Origin: an uncultured Pirellulaceae bacterium
GTDB taxonomy: Bacteria; Planctomycetota; Planctomycetia; Pirellulales; Pirellulaceae
Length of the DNA stretch: 64,000 bases
NCBI GenBank assembly: GCA_938084685.1
Contig: CALKGE010000001.1
Coordinates: 682,001-746,000 of the forward strand
Direction of reading: 5' to 3'
Shown here one piece after another: positions 38,694 to 47,730 of this stretch. How positions within the stretch are numbered: the stretch's first letter is position 1; the number at the start of each line of letters is the position of its first letter. A model generated the notes under the pieces. That model searched no databases. It saw only the letters and a list, made by a program, of their open reading frames with translations, and was not told the origin of the DNA. A program made the position numbers and the translations under genes.

Positions 38694-40493
38694 CTAGGGA
38701 GCGTTGGTATCTGCGGTCGAACCGTTTTCTGCAAGTGGCAGTGATACGATGAATGCAGTTCCCACATCAGGTTGGCTGGTGACCTCGACAGTTCCTCCCA
38801 GTGCATTGACCAGATGCTTGACGATCGACAGTCCCAAACCGGTCCCACCCAGTTCTCGCGATCGAGCGTTATCTACTCGGTAGAAGCGTTCAAAAATTCG
38901 TAGTAGATGGTCTTCGGAAATGCCGATTCCGCTGTCTTGTACTTTCAAGATGACCTGTTTGTTTTGAACTTCGATACCAATTTTGACTTGCCCACCTTCC
39001 GGTGTGTATTTAATTGCATTGTCTACCAGGTTATCCAGAATTTGCCGGATCCCTTCTGTTTCTGCGAAGACCATGACTTCGTTGGGAGCCTGGACTTCGA
39101 GTTTGATTTGCTTCTTCCCGGCTCTTGGTTGATGGTACTTAATACATCGCTCCAGCACTTCGGCTACATTGACGATGGTGTATTCATTGGTCTGTGTATT
39201 GGATTCCAGCCGAGCGATACTCAGCAGATCCTGAATCAGCAGGTGCAGGCGTTCTGATTGTTCTACAATTCTTCCCAGGAACGTACGGTTATTATCCTGA
39301 TCGTCGATTGCGCCATCAATCAATGTCTCTGCGTATGCCTGGATGGAGGCCAGTGGCGTTTTTAATTCATGAGACACATTGGCTACAAAGTCGCGACGCA
39401 TGGTTTCCAGACGACGAACTTCCGTGATGTCATGCACGACGATGATGACGCCGAAATTATCTTCGTCCTCAGTTGGAATGGATGAAGCATTCAAGGCCAG
39501 ATACCGTGCCGGCGGCCCTAACAGCTCCATTTCACCTCGGAAATGTTCATTGGTCTTTCTGGCCTGACTGATAATAGTCTCGACGGTCTGATTACGAATG
39601 ACTTCCCAGATGGGACGTCCTTGATCGCGTTCAAGATCAAGGTCAAACATTTCGCAAACAGCTTCATTGGCGAAGCGGATGCGTTCATTTTCATCAACGG
39701 CGATCACTCCTTCATCCATTCCCTCCAGAACAGTCAGAAGTTCATGGTGGTTTTGTTCGAGCTGAGCCATGCGATCAGCAAGTGCACGACTCAACTCGTT
39801 CAGCAGCCGACCTAACTCAGAAATCTCATCATCGAACCCATAGGTGATCGTTTGACCAAGTTGCGCCGTGGTTAATTCGCGAGCTTCCTCGATCAGCCGG
39901 ACCACCGGACGTGTCATCCGGAAGACGACCAGACCGGTGACTCCCAGCCCCAGCGCCACGACGACAAAGACCAGTTTTACAATGCGCGTCTGAATATTGG
40001 TTATTTGAGTTTCCATCTGTGACGTACTTAAAGCACATCGAATGCACCCTAGCGTTTGCCCCTGATGTTCAATCCGGAATGCGTAATAGAGCATGCTGAT
40101 GTCGAGTGTATCGCTGTGACGAATGCTATGCCCTTCTTTGTTTTTAATCGCATTGACCAACTCTTCCCGGTTGGCATGGCTTTCCATTTCCTGAGGAGGT
40201 TTGTGCGTGTCGGCATAGACGGCGCCGTCCAATGCTACGACGGTAATTCGAGTTGCCGTTTTGGTTTTAATACCCTGGATGACTTCCTGCATATGCTGGA
40301 AGTCTTTGGACAGTAGCGATGTCCGGGTAATGTCCTCCAACGAGACAGCTGTACTTTTGAGCCGCAGCAGGAGTTGCTCGGTCAGCTGTTCTTTCTGCCA
40401 TCGAGATGTGGTGAATCCACCGATTAATCCCACCAGCACAATGAGTGCTGAGAAATAAACGAAGGGTTTCCAGAACAGGCGGGAGGTAAACAT
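38694..40493 (-). CDS. phoR: Phosphate-type sensor histidine kinase
   Basis: About 599 residues. Two membrane helices (about 10-30 and 145-165) bound an extracytoplasmic sensor region. HAMP and PAS segments follow, then HisKA with VANVSHELKTPLASIQAYAETL (phospho-acceptor His) and an HATPase domain (DNAIKYTPEGGQ, DSGIGIS, GGTGLGLSIVKHL). This is the PhoR pattern, with an added large sensor loop. ATG 40493 is chosen; the longer ORF from 40568 overlaps phoB and starts at TTG. It is the last gene of the phosphate operon. Confidence 0.92.
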   Translation of the reverse strand: MFTSRLFWKPFVYFSALIVLVGLIGGFTTSRWQKEQLTEQLLLRLKSTAVSLEDITRTSLLSKDFQHMQEVIQGIKTKTATRITVVALDGAVYADTHKPPQEMESHANREELVNAIKNKEGHSIRHSDTLDISMLYYAFRIEHQGQTLGCIRCALSTSQMETQITNIQTRIVKLVFVVVALGLGVTGLVVFRMTRPVVRLIEEARELTTAQLGQTITYGFDDEISELGRLLNELSRALADRMAQLEQNHHELLTVLEGMDEGVIAVDENERIRFANEAVCEMFDLDLERDQGRPIWEVIRNQTVETIISQARKTNEHFRGEMELLGPPARYLALNASSIPTEDEDNFGVIIVVHDITEVRRLETMRRDFVANVSHELKTPLASIQAYAETLIDGAIDDQDNNRTFLGRIVEQSERLHLLIQDLLSIARLESNTQTNEYTIVNVAEVLERCIKYHQPRAGKKQIKLEVQAPNEVMVFAETEGIRQILDNLVDNAIKYTPEGGQVKIGIEVQNKQVILKVQDSGIGISEDHLLRIFERFYRVDNARSRELGGTGLGLSIVKHLVNALGGTVEVTSQPDVGTAFIVSLPLAENGSTADTNAP

Positions 40494-40521
40494 GGGTTTG
40501 TGTGAATGCTGTGATGAGCGT

Positions 40522-41214
40522 TTAGTGATTACGTTTGAGTCGGTAGCCAATCCCTCGAACCGTTTCAATCAAGTCTGCTTTGCTTCCCATTTTTTTGCGT
40601 AGGGATCGAATGTGAACGTCAATGGTTCGTTCCAGTACAACCGTGTCGTTTCCCATGATCGCATCCATCAGGTCGTATCGTTTATACGCTCGACCGGGAT
40701 GTTCCATCAGTTGCCAGAGCAGATCGAATTCCGTAGGAGTGAGAGTGACAGATTCTCCATCGATGGTCACTCGGAATTGTAGTCGATCCAGTACGATACC
40801 GTTGGAACTGAGGACCTGTGCATCATCGTCCCGGGATTGGTTGGCACGACGTAGCAGGGATTTAATACGTTCAATCAACACGCGTACCTTGAACGGCTTT
40901 GTGACGTAGTCATCGGCACCCATCTGGAATCCGACCAGCTGGTCCAGCTCTTCGCTCTTGGCCGTCAGCATGACAATTGGAATGCGTTTAGTGGTGTTAT
41001 TACTTCGCAGATGCCGACAGATTTCGAGCCCATCCATCCCTGGCAGCATCACGTCCAGCAGAATGATATCGGGCATCAGTCTCTGGACAGCTTCCAGCCC
41101 TCGCGTTCCATGATCACAGACATGAACGGTATATCCTTGAGCTTCCAGGTTGTAAGTCAGGATTTCCTGTAGTTCAGGTTCGTCCTCTATGATAAGAACG
41201 GTCTTTTTTGCCAT
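40522..41214 (-). CDS. phoB: Phosphate-type response regulator
   Basis: About 230 residues. An N-terminal receiver domain shows LIIEDEPELQ and the phospho-Asp in DIILLDVMLPGMDG, with Lys in DYVTKPF. An OmpR/PhoB winged helix follows (LTPTEFDLLW, LERTIDVHIRSLRKKM). It should activate the pst promoter under phosphate limitation. It starts about 108 nt after phoU. ATG 41214 is preferred to GTG 41226. Confidence 0.95.
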   Translation of the reverse strand: MAKKTVLIIEDEPELQEILTYNLEAQGYTVHVCDHGTRGLEAVQRLMPDIILLDVMLPGMDGLEICRHLRSNNTTKRIPIVMLTAKSEELDQLVGFQMGADDYVTKPFKVRVLIERIKSLLRRANQSRDDDAQVLSSNGIVLDRLQFRVTIDGESVTLTPTEFDLLWQLMEHPGRAYKRYDLMDAIMGNDTVVLERTIDVHIRSLRKKMGSKADLIETVRGIGYRLKRNH

Positions 41215-41322
41215 AGGACTAACCACTCACTCTTTGCCAGCATCGCGTCAGAATTCTTACTCGTTAGTATAACGATGTGCGGCTTACTGCAAAGACAGGA
41301 ATAGTCTGCCACCTTACGCACC

Positions 41323-41973
41323 TTACGGATGGTCCCCCACAAGTAAGTGAACCTGATCACAAATGTTGCACGCCTGGTCTCCAATTCGTTCCAATGCGCG
41401 GGCAATCAGGATTTGAGCCAGAGGACCGGCAATGTTGGGTTCTCCTTTGAGTGCTTCCAGAGCCACTTCTTCACTGAGTACTTCACGCATGATCTGGTCG
41501 TTGAGCGAATCCACGTACTCGTCCCGATTACGGTATTTCTCCGCTTCCTTCTCGTCACTATTGATGTAAGCGCCGATAGCTCCATGCAGCATTTCCGTAA
41601 CCGCCTGTCCCATCTGAATAATTCGAGGTTCAGGCTTGGTTGTGGAGCGGGCCATCATTAATTGCAGCAGACCCAAAACATTAGTGGTCTGGTCCCCGAT
41701 TCGTTCGAGACTGGAGGTGACGTGAGAAACTGTCAAGACGTACCGCAGGTCGGTTGCCACAGGCGAATATACCGTCAGGATACGAACAACCTCCCTGTCG
41801 ATCGTATTTTGCATCTCATCGAGCATGTTTTCGGATGCCTGTAACGAATCTTCGACATCCAGCGTCAGATCTTCGAGTGCCTTAACCACAGTGGTAACCA
41901 TGGATTCGGCCAGCGTGCCCATCTCGATCAGCTGGTGGTGGAGTTCCGATAATTCCTGGTCAAACCGGCGCAT
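41323..41973 (-). CDS. phoU: Phosphate signalling protein PhoU
   Basis: 216 residues. Two tandem PhoU three-helix repeats: FDQELSELHHQLIEMG and DLRYVLTVSHVTSSLERIGDQTTN in the first, RALERIGDQACNICDQVHLLVG in the second. It links PstB state to the PhoR signal and dampens uptake. Its ATG overlaps the pstB stop as TAATG. Confidence 0.96.
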   Translation of the reverse strand: MRRFDQELSELHHQLIEMGTLAESMVTTVVKALEDLTLDVEDSLQASENMLDEMQNTIDREVVRILTVYSPVATDLRYVLTVSHVTSSLERIGDQTTNVLGLLQLMMARSTTKPEPRIIQMGQAVTEMLHGAIGAYINSDEKEAEKYRNRDEYVDSLNDQIMREVLSEEVALEALKGEPNIAGPLAQILIARALERIGDQACNICDQVHLLVGDHP

Positions 41974-42800
41974 TATCCATATCGTCCCTGAATGTACATT
42001 TCCGTTTTTTCGTGTTGCGGATTCAGGAACATCTCTGAGGTCTTCGAGTGTTCAATGATTTCCCCGAGGAGCATGAAAATGCATTCGTCCGTGGCACGTC
42101 GAGCCTGGGCCATGTTGTGGGTGACGATCACAACCGTGTATTCATCCCGCAGCGACTCGATGAGATTTTCAACTTTCTCAATACCTTCCGCATCCAGAGC
42201 ACTACAAGGTTCGTCCATCAGGATGATGTCCGGCTTGAGTGGAAGCAGTCTGGCGATACAGAGTTTTTGCTGCTGTTCCAGAGTAAGCGTGGTGGCTCGT
42301 GATTTCAGACGATCTTTCACGGTATTCCACAGGTCCACTTCACGTAATGCTTCTTCTACCACGTCATTACGTTCGCTTTTGGAAAGCGGTTTGTAAGCAT
42401 CGTGAATGCCCATTCCGAACAGCACGTTGTCGTAAATCGAGATCGGTAGTGGATTGGGGCGTTGGAACACCATGCCGACACTTCGGCGTAGTTGGCGAAC
42501 CGAGACGTCAGAATCATAGATGTTCTTATCAAGGATTTCGATATCACCTGTTGTGGTCACGTTTCCGTAACGCTCGTTAATACGGTTAAAACAACGCAGC
42601 AGCGTGGTTTTACCACAGCCCGATGGCCCGATCAGTCCGGTGATGATTCCCTTCTTGATTTTGACCGATACATCCATCAACGCCTGAAAATCGCCATACC
42701 AAAGATTTAGATCATTGGTGCGAATACTGTAATCCTGTATGAATTCAGGTTCAGGTGCTGTGAACGGTGTGCTGACATATTGAGGTGCTACTGTCGACAT
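41973..42800 (-). CDS. pstB: Phosphate ABC transporter ATPase, degenerate signature motif
   Basis: 275 residues. Walker A GPSGCGKTT (58-66), Q-loop VFQRPNPLPIS, Walker B IILMDEP (192-198) and H-loop His228 (VTHNMAQ) are intact. The signature, LSGGQQQR in most PstB proteins, reads LTLEQQQK (172-179). It would therefore complete an ATP site poorly in a partner ATPase while its own nucleotide half is sound. The adjacent pstB-like gene has the opposite pattern. Start and stop overlap neighbours as TAATG. Confidence 0.93.
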   Translation of the reverse strand: MSTVAPQYVSTPFTAPEPEFIQDYSIRTNDLNLWYGDFQALMDVSVKIKKGIITGLIGPSGCGKTTLLRCFNRINERYGNVTTTGDIEILDKNIYDSDVSVRQLRRSVGMVFQRPNPLPISIYDNVLFGMGIHDAYKPLSKSERNDVVEEALREVDLWNTVKDRLKSRATTLTLEQQQKLCIARLLPLKPDIILMDEPCSALDAEGIEKVENLIESLRDEYTVVIVTHNMAQARRATDECIFMLLGEIIEHSKTSEMFLNPQHEKTEMYIQGRYG

Positions 42801-43552
42801 TATCCAAAATCTCCCGTAACGTAATCGTACGTAAGTTGATTGTCCGGACTGGTAAAAATCTTCTCAGTGGGTCCAACTTCCACTAATTCTGACTTATTGA
42901 AAAAAGCTGTTTGGTCTGCCAGGCGGCGAGCCTGTTGTACGAGGTTCGTAACCAGAATTATGGTCATTTCACTCTTTAATTCCACTAAAACATCTTCGAT
43001 CTTCATGGTGGTCACTGGGTCGATCGCGATCGAGAATTCATCCAGACAGAGGACGTCTGGTGAATGAGACAGAGCGCGAGCGATGGTGAGTCGTTGCTGC
43101 TGTCCGCCTGAGAGTTTCGTGCCCAGCATGTCGAGACGATCTTTGACTTCGTCCCAGAGCATTGCCTGTTGCAGGCAGCGGACCACGATATCTTCCAGTT
43201 CCTGTTTGTCGTGAATACCGGAACGTCGAGGTGCGTAGGCGACGTTTTCATAGATGGACATCGGCAAACCGACAGGCAGCGGAAAGACCACGCCTACTTT
43301 GCGTCGCAGACCATAGACGTTGCGGATCTGTTTGACATTTTTACCGTCAAACAGAACTTCCCCAGTCGTTTTAGCGCTGTGGATAAATTCCAGAGTTCGA
43401 TTGATTGCTTTCAGGAACGTTGTCTTGCCCGCATTGGCAGGTCCGATGATCCCGAAAATCTCGTTCTTTGGAATCTGAATGTTGATGTCTCTGAGTGCGA
43501 CGTCTTTGCCATACGAGACGCTTACGTCGCGAAATTCTATTTGGTAATTCAT
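42800..43552 (-). CDS. Second PstB-like ATPase, lacking Q-loop Gln and H-loop His
   Basis: 250 residues. Walker A GPANAGKTT (37-45) and a normal signature LSGGQQQR (147-154) with Walker B VLCLDEF (167-173) are present. The Q-loop Gln is Pro91 (VVFPLPVG) and the H-loop His is Asn203 (VTNLVQQ). With the other PstB it can form one complete ATP site and one defective site. ATG 43552 is chosen, as the longer ORF runs into pstA. It lies 4 nt after the pstA stop. Confidence 0.9.
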   Translation of the reverse strand: MNYQIEFRDVSVSYGKDVALRDINIQIPKNEIFGIIGPANAGKTTFLKAINRTLEFIHSAKTTGEVLFDGKNVKQIRNVYGLRRKVGVVFPLPVGLPMSIYENVAYAPRRSGIHDKQELEDIVVRCLQQAMLWDEVKDRLDMLGTKLSGGQQQRLTIARALSHSPDVLCLDEFSIAIDPVTTMKIEDVLVELKSEMTIILVTNLVQQARRLADQTAFFNKSELVEVGPTEKIFTSPDNQLTYDYVTGDFG

Positions 43553-43556
43553 GCTG

Positions 43557-44471
43557 TTACCACTTCTTTCGAGAACGTAAGTAAATGCGAAATGCAATGG
43601 AAATGCTGTTGACCGCGATCACCAAACCGATCATCACAGCCGCCGTACCGAACTTGAATGATTCGGGCACATTTTGCCACTGAGTGGAAATGATATAGAG
43701 GTGATAGGACAATGCCATGAAACGGTCATCCAAACCGTAGGGCACCATTGCTTCCCAGCCTGAGTCCGCGATACGAGACGAGATCATCGCTCCGGTAAAC
43801 AGAATCGGAGCTGTTTCACCCGCGGCACGAGCCACCTGCAGGATCACGCCCGTCAAGATTCCGCTGATTGAATTGGGCAGGACAATCGTACGAATGGTCT
43901 GCCATTTCGTGGCTCCCATGTTCCAACAAGCAACGCGGAAAGACATGGGCACAGAGGCCAGAGCTTCTTTGGTACTGGTGATAATCACCGGCAGCGTCAT
44001 CACTGCCACCGTACAGGATGCTGCCAGCAGACAGCGATCCATGCCGAGGAAGTAGACAAAAGCGCCGAGTCCAAACAGGCCGTGTACGATACTGGGAACA
44101 CCCGCCAGATTGACCACGGCCAGATTGATAAATCGTGTAAGCCAGTTGTCACGGGCGAATTCATTCAGATAGACGCCCGCCAGAATGCCGATCGGAGCGG
44201 CAATGATCAGGGATACCAGTACCAGGAAAAAAGTTCCGATCAGTGGGCCCCAGATACCACCCGCGGTCATTTTCTTTTCAGGGTTATCCAGCAGAAACTC
44301 AATCGAAAGAGCTGGCCAGGCTTTGTAAACCAGAAAGATGATGATGGCGAGTACTGGAATAATCAACAGCCACGTCATGAGCAGCGTTGAAATTCCAACC
44401 AGGTTCTCCACCAACTTGCCACGGCGTTCCTCTTCAGTTTCGGCGAATGGATTTGTTGGTTGACTACTCAT
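43557..44471 (-). CDS. pstA: Phosphate ABC transporter permease PstA
   Basis: 304 residues with about six hydrophobic helices. GVYLNEFARDNWLTRFINL, LAGVPSIVHGLFGLGAFVYF and the EAA loop TKEALASVPMSFRVACWNMGATK are typical. It forms the phosphate channel with PstC. Its ATG lies inside the end of pstC (8-nt overlap). Confidence 0.95.
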   Translation of the reverse strand: MSSQPTNPFAETEEERRGKLVENLVGISTLLMTWLLIIPVLAIIIFLVYKAWPALSIEFLLDNPEKKMTAGGIWGPLIGTFFLVLVSLIIAAPIGILAGVYLNEFARDNWLTRFINLAVVNLAGVPSIVHGLFGLGAFVYFLGMDRCLLAASCTVAVMTLPVIITSTKEALASVPMSFRVACWNMGATKWQTIRTIVLPNSISGILTGVILQVARAAGETAPILFTGAMISSRIADSGWEAMVPYGLDDRFMALSYHLYIISTQWQNVPESFKFGTAAVMIGLVIAVNSISIAFRIYLRSRKKW

Positions 44472-45444
44472 TGCCTTGCACCTTAATCCCTTTCACAATC
44501 AGATCCGCCGTCAGATTGATGACGAATGCAAAGGCAAAGAGCACGACTCCGATAAGGAACAACGTGTGATAGTGCATGTCTCCCCGAACTGCTTCTCCCA
44601 ATTCTGCTGCAATGGTTGCAGTCAACGTTCGAACCGGATCGAAGATGCTTGTAGGCATGTTTACCGAGTGTCCGGTACACATCAGCACGGCCATCGTTTC
44701 ACCGATGCCACGACCAATGCCCAGTAGCACGGCAGCCAGCAAACCATGCTTGGCAGCAGGGAAGAGTACCTTGTAGACCATTTCCCATCGATTTGCTCCT
44801 AATGCCATGCCCGCTTCACGGTAGGAATCAGGAACAGCTCGCAAGGCGTCTTCTGAAACCGAAACAATAATTGGTACGCTCATGAGTGCCAGTACGATAC
44901 CTGCATTGAGAATATTCAGGCCGACAGGCTCCCCGGTCACCTCGACGATCATAGGATTGAGGATCACCAGACCGATAAAACCCCAGACGACCGATGGAAT
45001 CGCGGCAAGTAGCTCAATGAGCACTTTCAAGATTTCGCGCGATTTACCTTTGGAGAACTCTGAGACATATACGGCTGCTCCCAATCCCAGGGGAACCGCG
45101 ATCAGCATGGATAAGACTGTGACAGATAATGTTCCTACCATTAAAGCCAGGATTCCGAAGGTCGGTCGTTTGGCCGATTCTGGAATCCATTTGGGGCTAG
45201 TGGCAAACTCGACCAGATCAAGCTTGACGACTTCAGCGTGAACAGCATCTCCTTCTTCTATACCTGTGATTGCCGGAAGACTCTCTTTGAAAACAAAGAA
45301 AAAGATGGCCATGACAAAGATGATGGCGCTCCAACCACAAAGGTGGATCAGACCTACAATCGCTGGCTCTGTAAAGTCCACCACTTTCTGTACGCTACGG
45401 CGTAACGAGAATCGTTTTTCAGTGGCAGGTGATGCTTCTGGCAT
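44464..45444 (-). CDS. pstC: Phosphate ABC transporter permease PstC
   Basis: About 326 residues. Membrane helices, AVYVSEFSKGKSREILKVLI, LLAAIPSVVWGFIGL and the EAA loop SEDALRAVPDSYREAGMALGANRWE identify it. ATG 45444 (MPEASPATEK) follows GGAAA; the in-frame TTG 45477 is less likely. It begins about 50 nt after the pstS stop. Confidence 0.94.
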   Translation of the reverse strand: MPEASPATEKRFSLRRSVQKVVDFTEPAIVGLIHLCGWSAIIFVMAIFFFVFKESLPAITGIEEGDAVHAEVVKLDLVEFATSPKWIPESAKRPTFGILALMVGTLSVTVLSMLIAVPLGLGAAVYVSEFSKGKSREILKVLIELLAAIPSVVWGFIGLVILNPMIVEVTGEPVGLNILNAGIVLALMSVPIIVSVSEDALRAVPDSYREAGMALGANRWEMVYKVLFPAAKHGLLAAVLLGIGRGIGETMAVLMCTGHSVNMPTSIFDPVRTLTATIAAELGEAVRGDMHYHTLFLIGVVLFAFAFVINLTADLIVKGIKVQGNE

Positions 45445-45493
45445 ATTCACAGTTTCCGGTATCGGTCGTTGAAACAAACAGGCGTCTCAGAAA

Positions 45494-46405
45494 TTATTTC
45501 ACAGGAACGTATCCCATCTCACTGACGATCGCCTGACCGTCTTCACCCAGAATCCAATCCAGATAAGTTTTGAGAGCTGCATTTGGCTCGCCGGCTGTAT
45601 AGATCAATAGTGGTCGGGCAATTGGGTAAGTGCCATTGATCACATTGTCAGCTGTGGGAGCAACCGGCTCACCATCTTCATCGGATTTGATCTTGAGCAT
45701 TTTGACGTCGTCGGTGGCATACCCCATGCCGGAGTAACCAATTGCCGAAGCTGTCTTTTCCACCATCGATACTACGTCCGTGGAACCGGACAGGTCGATC
45801 GAGCCAAGTTTGAAGTCGTTGTCCTGAAGCACTGCTTCACGGAAGTAAGCGTAGGTTCCCGAGTTGTTTTGACGACTGATACGAACGATTTCATCAGAAC
45901 CCCCTGGGAGCTCGACCCCAAGCTCACTCCATTTTTCGATCGTCCCACCATCCGCATAAATGGCCTCCAACTGGGCCAGTGTGATTTCTTCTAATGGGTT
46001 GTCCTTGTGGACATAAACAGCCAGAGCGTCCTGCCCGACGATATACTCTACTGGAGCCACGCCAAGTTCATTTTCAGCTCGGGCCTTCTCTTTAGCCTTC
46101 ATCTTGCGGCTGGCGTTCGCCATATCAGCCAGGCCTTGAATGAGGCTAGAGATTCCAACGCCACTACCACCTCCGGAAACTTCGATCGTAACATTCGCGT
46201 TTTCGTCCTGGTATTTTTCAGACCAGGAATGAGCCAGATTCACCATGGTATCTGAGCCTTCAACCTGAATGGTCTGAGATGATTCTCCGGAATCGTTTCC
46301 GCCGCTACCATCAGAATTTGCGTCGTTCTTGGAACCACAACCGGTAAGGACAGAAAATGTTAGAAGAGCTAAAACCATGCTTGGCTTAACAGTCAGTTTC
46401 ATCAT
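45494..46405 (-). CDS. pstS: Phosphate-binding lipoprotein PstS
   Basis: 303 residues. A lipobox SVLTGC near residue 22 is followed by a Ser/Gly/Asn/Asp linker. The binding protein shows VEGSDTMVNLAHSW, VEVSGGGSGVGISSLIQGLADMANASRKM-type motifs and RQNNSGTYAYFREAVL, which contact phosphate in the PstS family. It captures phosphate outside the inner membrane for PstCAB. It is the first gene of the operon, under the PHO-box-like repeat. Confidence 0.95.
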   Translation of the reverse strand: MMKLTVKPSMVLALLTFSVLTGCGSKNDANSDGSGGNDSGESSQTIQVEGSDTMVNLAHSWSEKYQDENANVTIEVSGGGSGVGISSLIQGLADMANASRKMKAKEKARAENELGVAPVEYIVGQDALAVYVHKDNPLEEITLAQLEAIYADGGTIEKWSELGVELPGGSDEIVRISRQNNSGTYAYFREAVLQDNDFKLGSIDLSGSTDVVSMVEKTASAIGYSGMGYATDDVKMLKIKSDEDGEPVAPTADNVINGTYPIARPLLIYTAGEPNAALKTYLDWILGEDGQAIVSEMGYVPVK

Positions 46406-46491
46406 TTAGTTCTCGCGAATATGAAGAAGTCTTTCTAGGAGTAATATCAACTGGAATTTAGGTGCGGAGTATGAACCAACAATCAAATAAG

Positions 46492-46509
46492 TGTTAAGAA
46501 AATGTTAAG
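46492..46509 (-). promoter_or_regulatory. PHO-box-like direct repeat upstream of pstS
   Basis: On the minus strand, CTTAACA-TTTT-CTTAACA: two identical 7-bp units with an 11-bp period and an AT-rich 4-bp spacer, the geometry of PhoB/PhoP boxes. It is 87 nt before the pstS ATG. A CATACT at 46468-46473 might be the -10, though this is weak. Confidence 0.72.
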
Positions 46510-46554
46510 ATTGGAACTCTGTTGCAACCGTGCATGTAATAAGCCTATAAAAAC

Positions 46555-46593
46555 AGCCCTTTGGCCGAATTCGTCGAATTCAACCCCAGGGCT
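46555..46593. terminator. Long imperfect hairpin upstream of the pst promoter
   Basis: AGCCCT and AGGGCT form the outer stem, two GAATTC units the inner, with a 2-nt mismatch between. On the minus strand GTTTTTAT follows, so it could stop transcripts entering the pst promoter. No gene lies just upstream on that strand, so an unannotated small RNA or leader end is also possible. Confidence 0.4.
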
Positions 46594-46645
46594 TCTATTT
46601 TGTAAAAATGCTGTGAATCTGCAGATTAATCACTGCTCAGATAAG

Positions 46646-46679
46646 CGTGGTTCATACCTGCACGTGGTTCATGCCTGCA
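46646..46679. repeat. 17-bp tandem duplication
   Basis: CGTGGTTCATACCTGCA is followed at once by CGTGGTTCATGCCTGCA; one base differs. It lies 208 nt before the kinase-like gene, in its upstream region, and could be a duplicated regulator site. Confidence 0.6.
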
Positions 46680-46886
46680 TTAGAACTCGTAATGATCATG
46701 CCGAGAGATCCCTCTCTCTGGGAAGCTAATACACCTGACAGATCGGCCAATTGCCAGAAGCTCCGAGTCACCGAACTTCACACAATCCTCATGAGTTCCT
46801 TACCGAATCCCAATATTTCGTCTTTAGACTTCGAATACCTTCATGAACCAATGAATGCATTCAGAATTTGAGAGGGATGCCCAGTA

Positions 46887-47573
46887 ATGGTAATTGCATT
46901 AACGGAAGCCAGGACAAGAGACAAGCAGCAGATTGGTGAAGACCTGCGAGCCAGCCTGGCATTTCACCCCAACATATTATTCGAGGAAGATCTACAGTCC
47001 GAGCAACAACAGCAATCGTTGGATTCGCTTGCCGATCTGGTATATGACCACGGAGCATTACCGGAAGAAATTGCTATCGAAGTCATCACGAGAATTGCTC
47101 ATCTCCTTTCAATCTTTCACAGTTTCCGCCTGCCTATCAGAATGGCTCTGGATGCCAATAACATATACCTCGATGATGCTGGAAAAGTGAAGTTGTACGT
47201 GCCCAACGAGGTATTTGAAATGGGGACATGTTTCTCATTCGACGACTTCTTTTCGGATACCGTCATGCCCGGCAGCAGGATGCGCGAGTCCGAACAACAG
47301 GCGATTGAACAGGATATTCGATCTTTGGGAGCACTCTTCTGCTTTGCTCTATTTGCAGAGGATGCAACTCCGATACAGAAGCTCGAGTTGCGTCAACTGG
47401 ATGAAAGCTGGGAAGACGAGCAGCTGTCCCTATCCCCTACAGACAACTTGATAGCATTGAAATCGCTGATTCTGAGAATGATTCGAGCTGGATTTGCTGG
47501 CGGTTACCTGGATATGCAGGCAGTTGTTATTGACTTTTGGGAGCTAGGAATCGTATCCTTCTCTCACGAGTGA
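46887..47573 (+). CDS. Degenerate kinase-fold-like protein of unknown function
   Basis: 228 residues. It is not a recognised family, but several pieces align with protein kinases. HPNIL (27-31) resembles the alphaC-beta4 region. ITRIAHLLSIFHSFRLPIRMALDANNIYLDDAGKVKL (about 67-103) has the spacing of the kinase catalytic loop and the strand before DFG. The catalytic Asp, the HRD His and the DFG motif are absent, and there is no Gly-rich loop. It is probably a pseudokinase-type or kinase-derived protein, but this is tentative. GAGAGGGA lies 9 nt before the ATG. phoH follows 157 nt on. Confidence 0.5.
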   Translation: MVIALTEARTRDKQQIGEDLRASLAFHPNILFEEDLQSEQQQQSLDSLADLVYDHGALPEEIAIEVITRIAHLLSIFHSFRLPIRMALDANNIYLDDAGKVKLYVPNEVFEMGTCFSFDDFFSDTVMPGSRMRESEQQAIEQDIRSLGALFCFALFAEDATPIQKLELRQLDESWEDEQLSLSPTDNLIALKSLILRMIRAGFAGGYLDMQAVVIDFWELGIVSFSHE

Positions 47574-47730
47574 GAGTCACGGTTGGGTCCAACTCATCCC
47601 ACTCTCCTCTTTCGCTCGGGCGACGGCGGACAAATTCCAACTTCGCTGAAGCTACGGCGGCCAAGCACTTTCCTATGTGATTTGCGTTATGTTGCAGGAA
47701 ATGCAGCAAGCATAGAGACAGGAGGCCTCC

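Larger units (their letters stand above)
46406..46886. other. Intergenic region between pstS and the kinase-like gene
   Basis: About 480 bp holding a PHO-box-like repeat, a long imperfect hairpin and a 17-bp tandem duplication, each listed separately. The rest shows no RNA gene or convincing small ORF. The ribosome site GAGAGGGA for the plus-strand gene lies at its right end. Confidence 0.5.
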
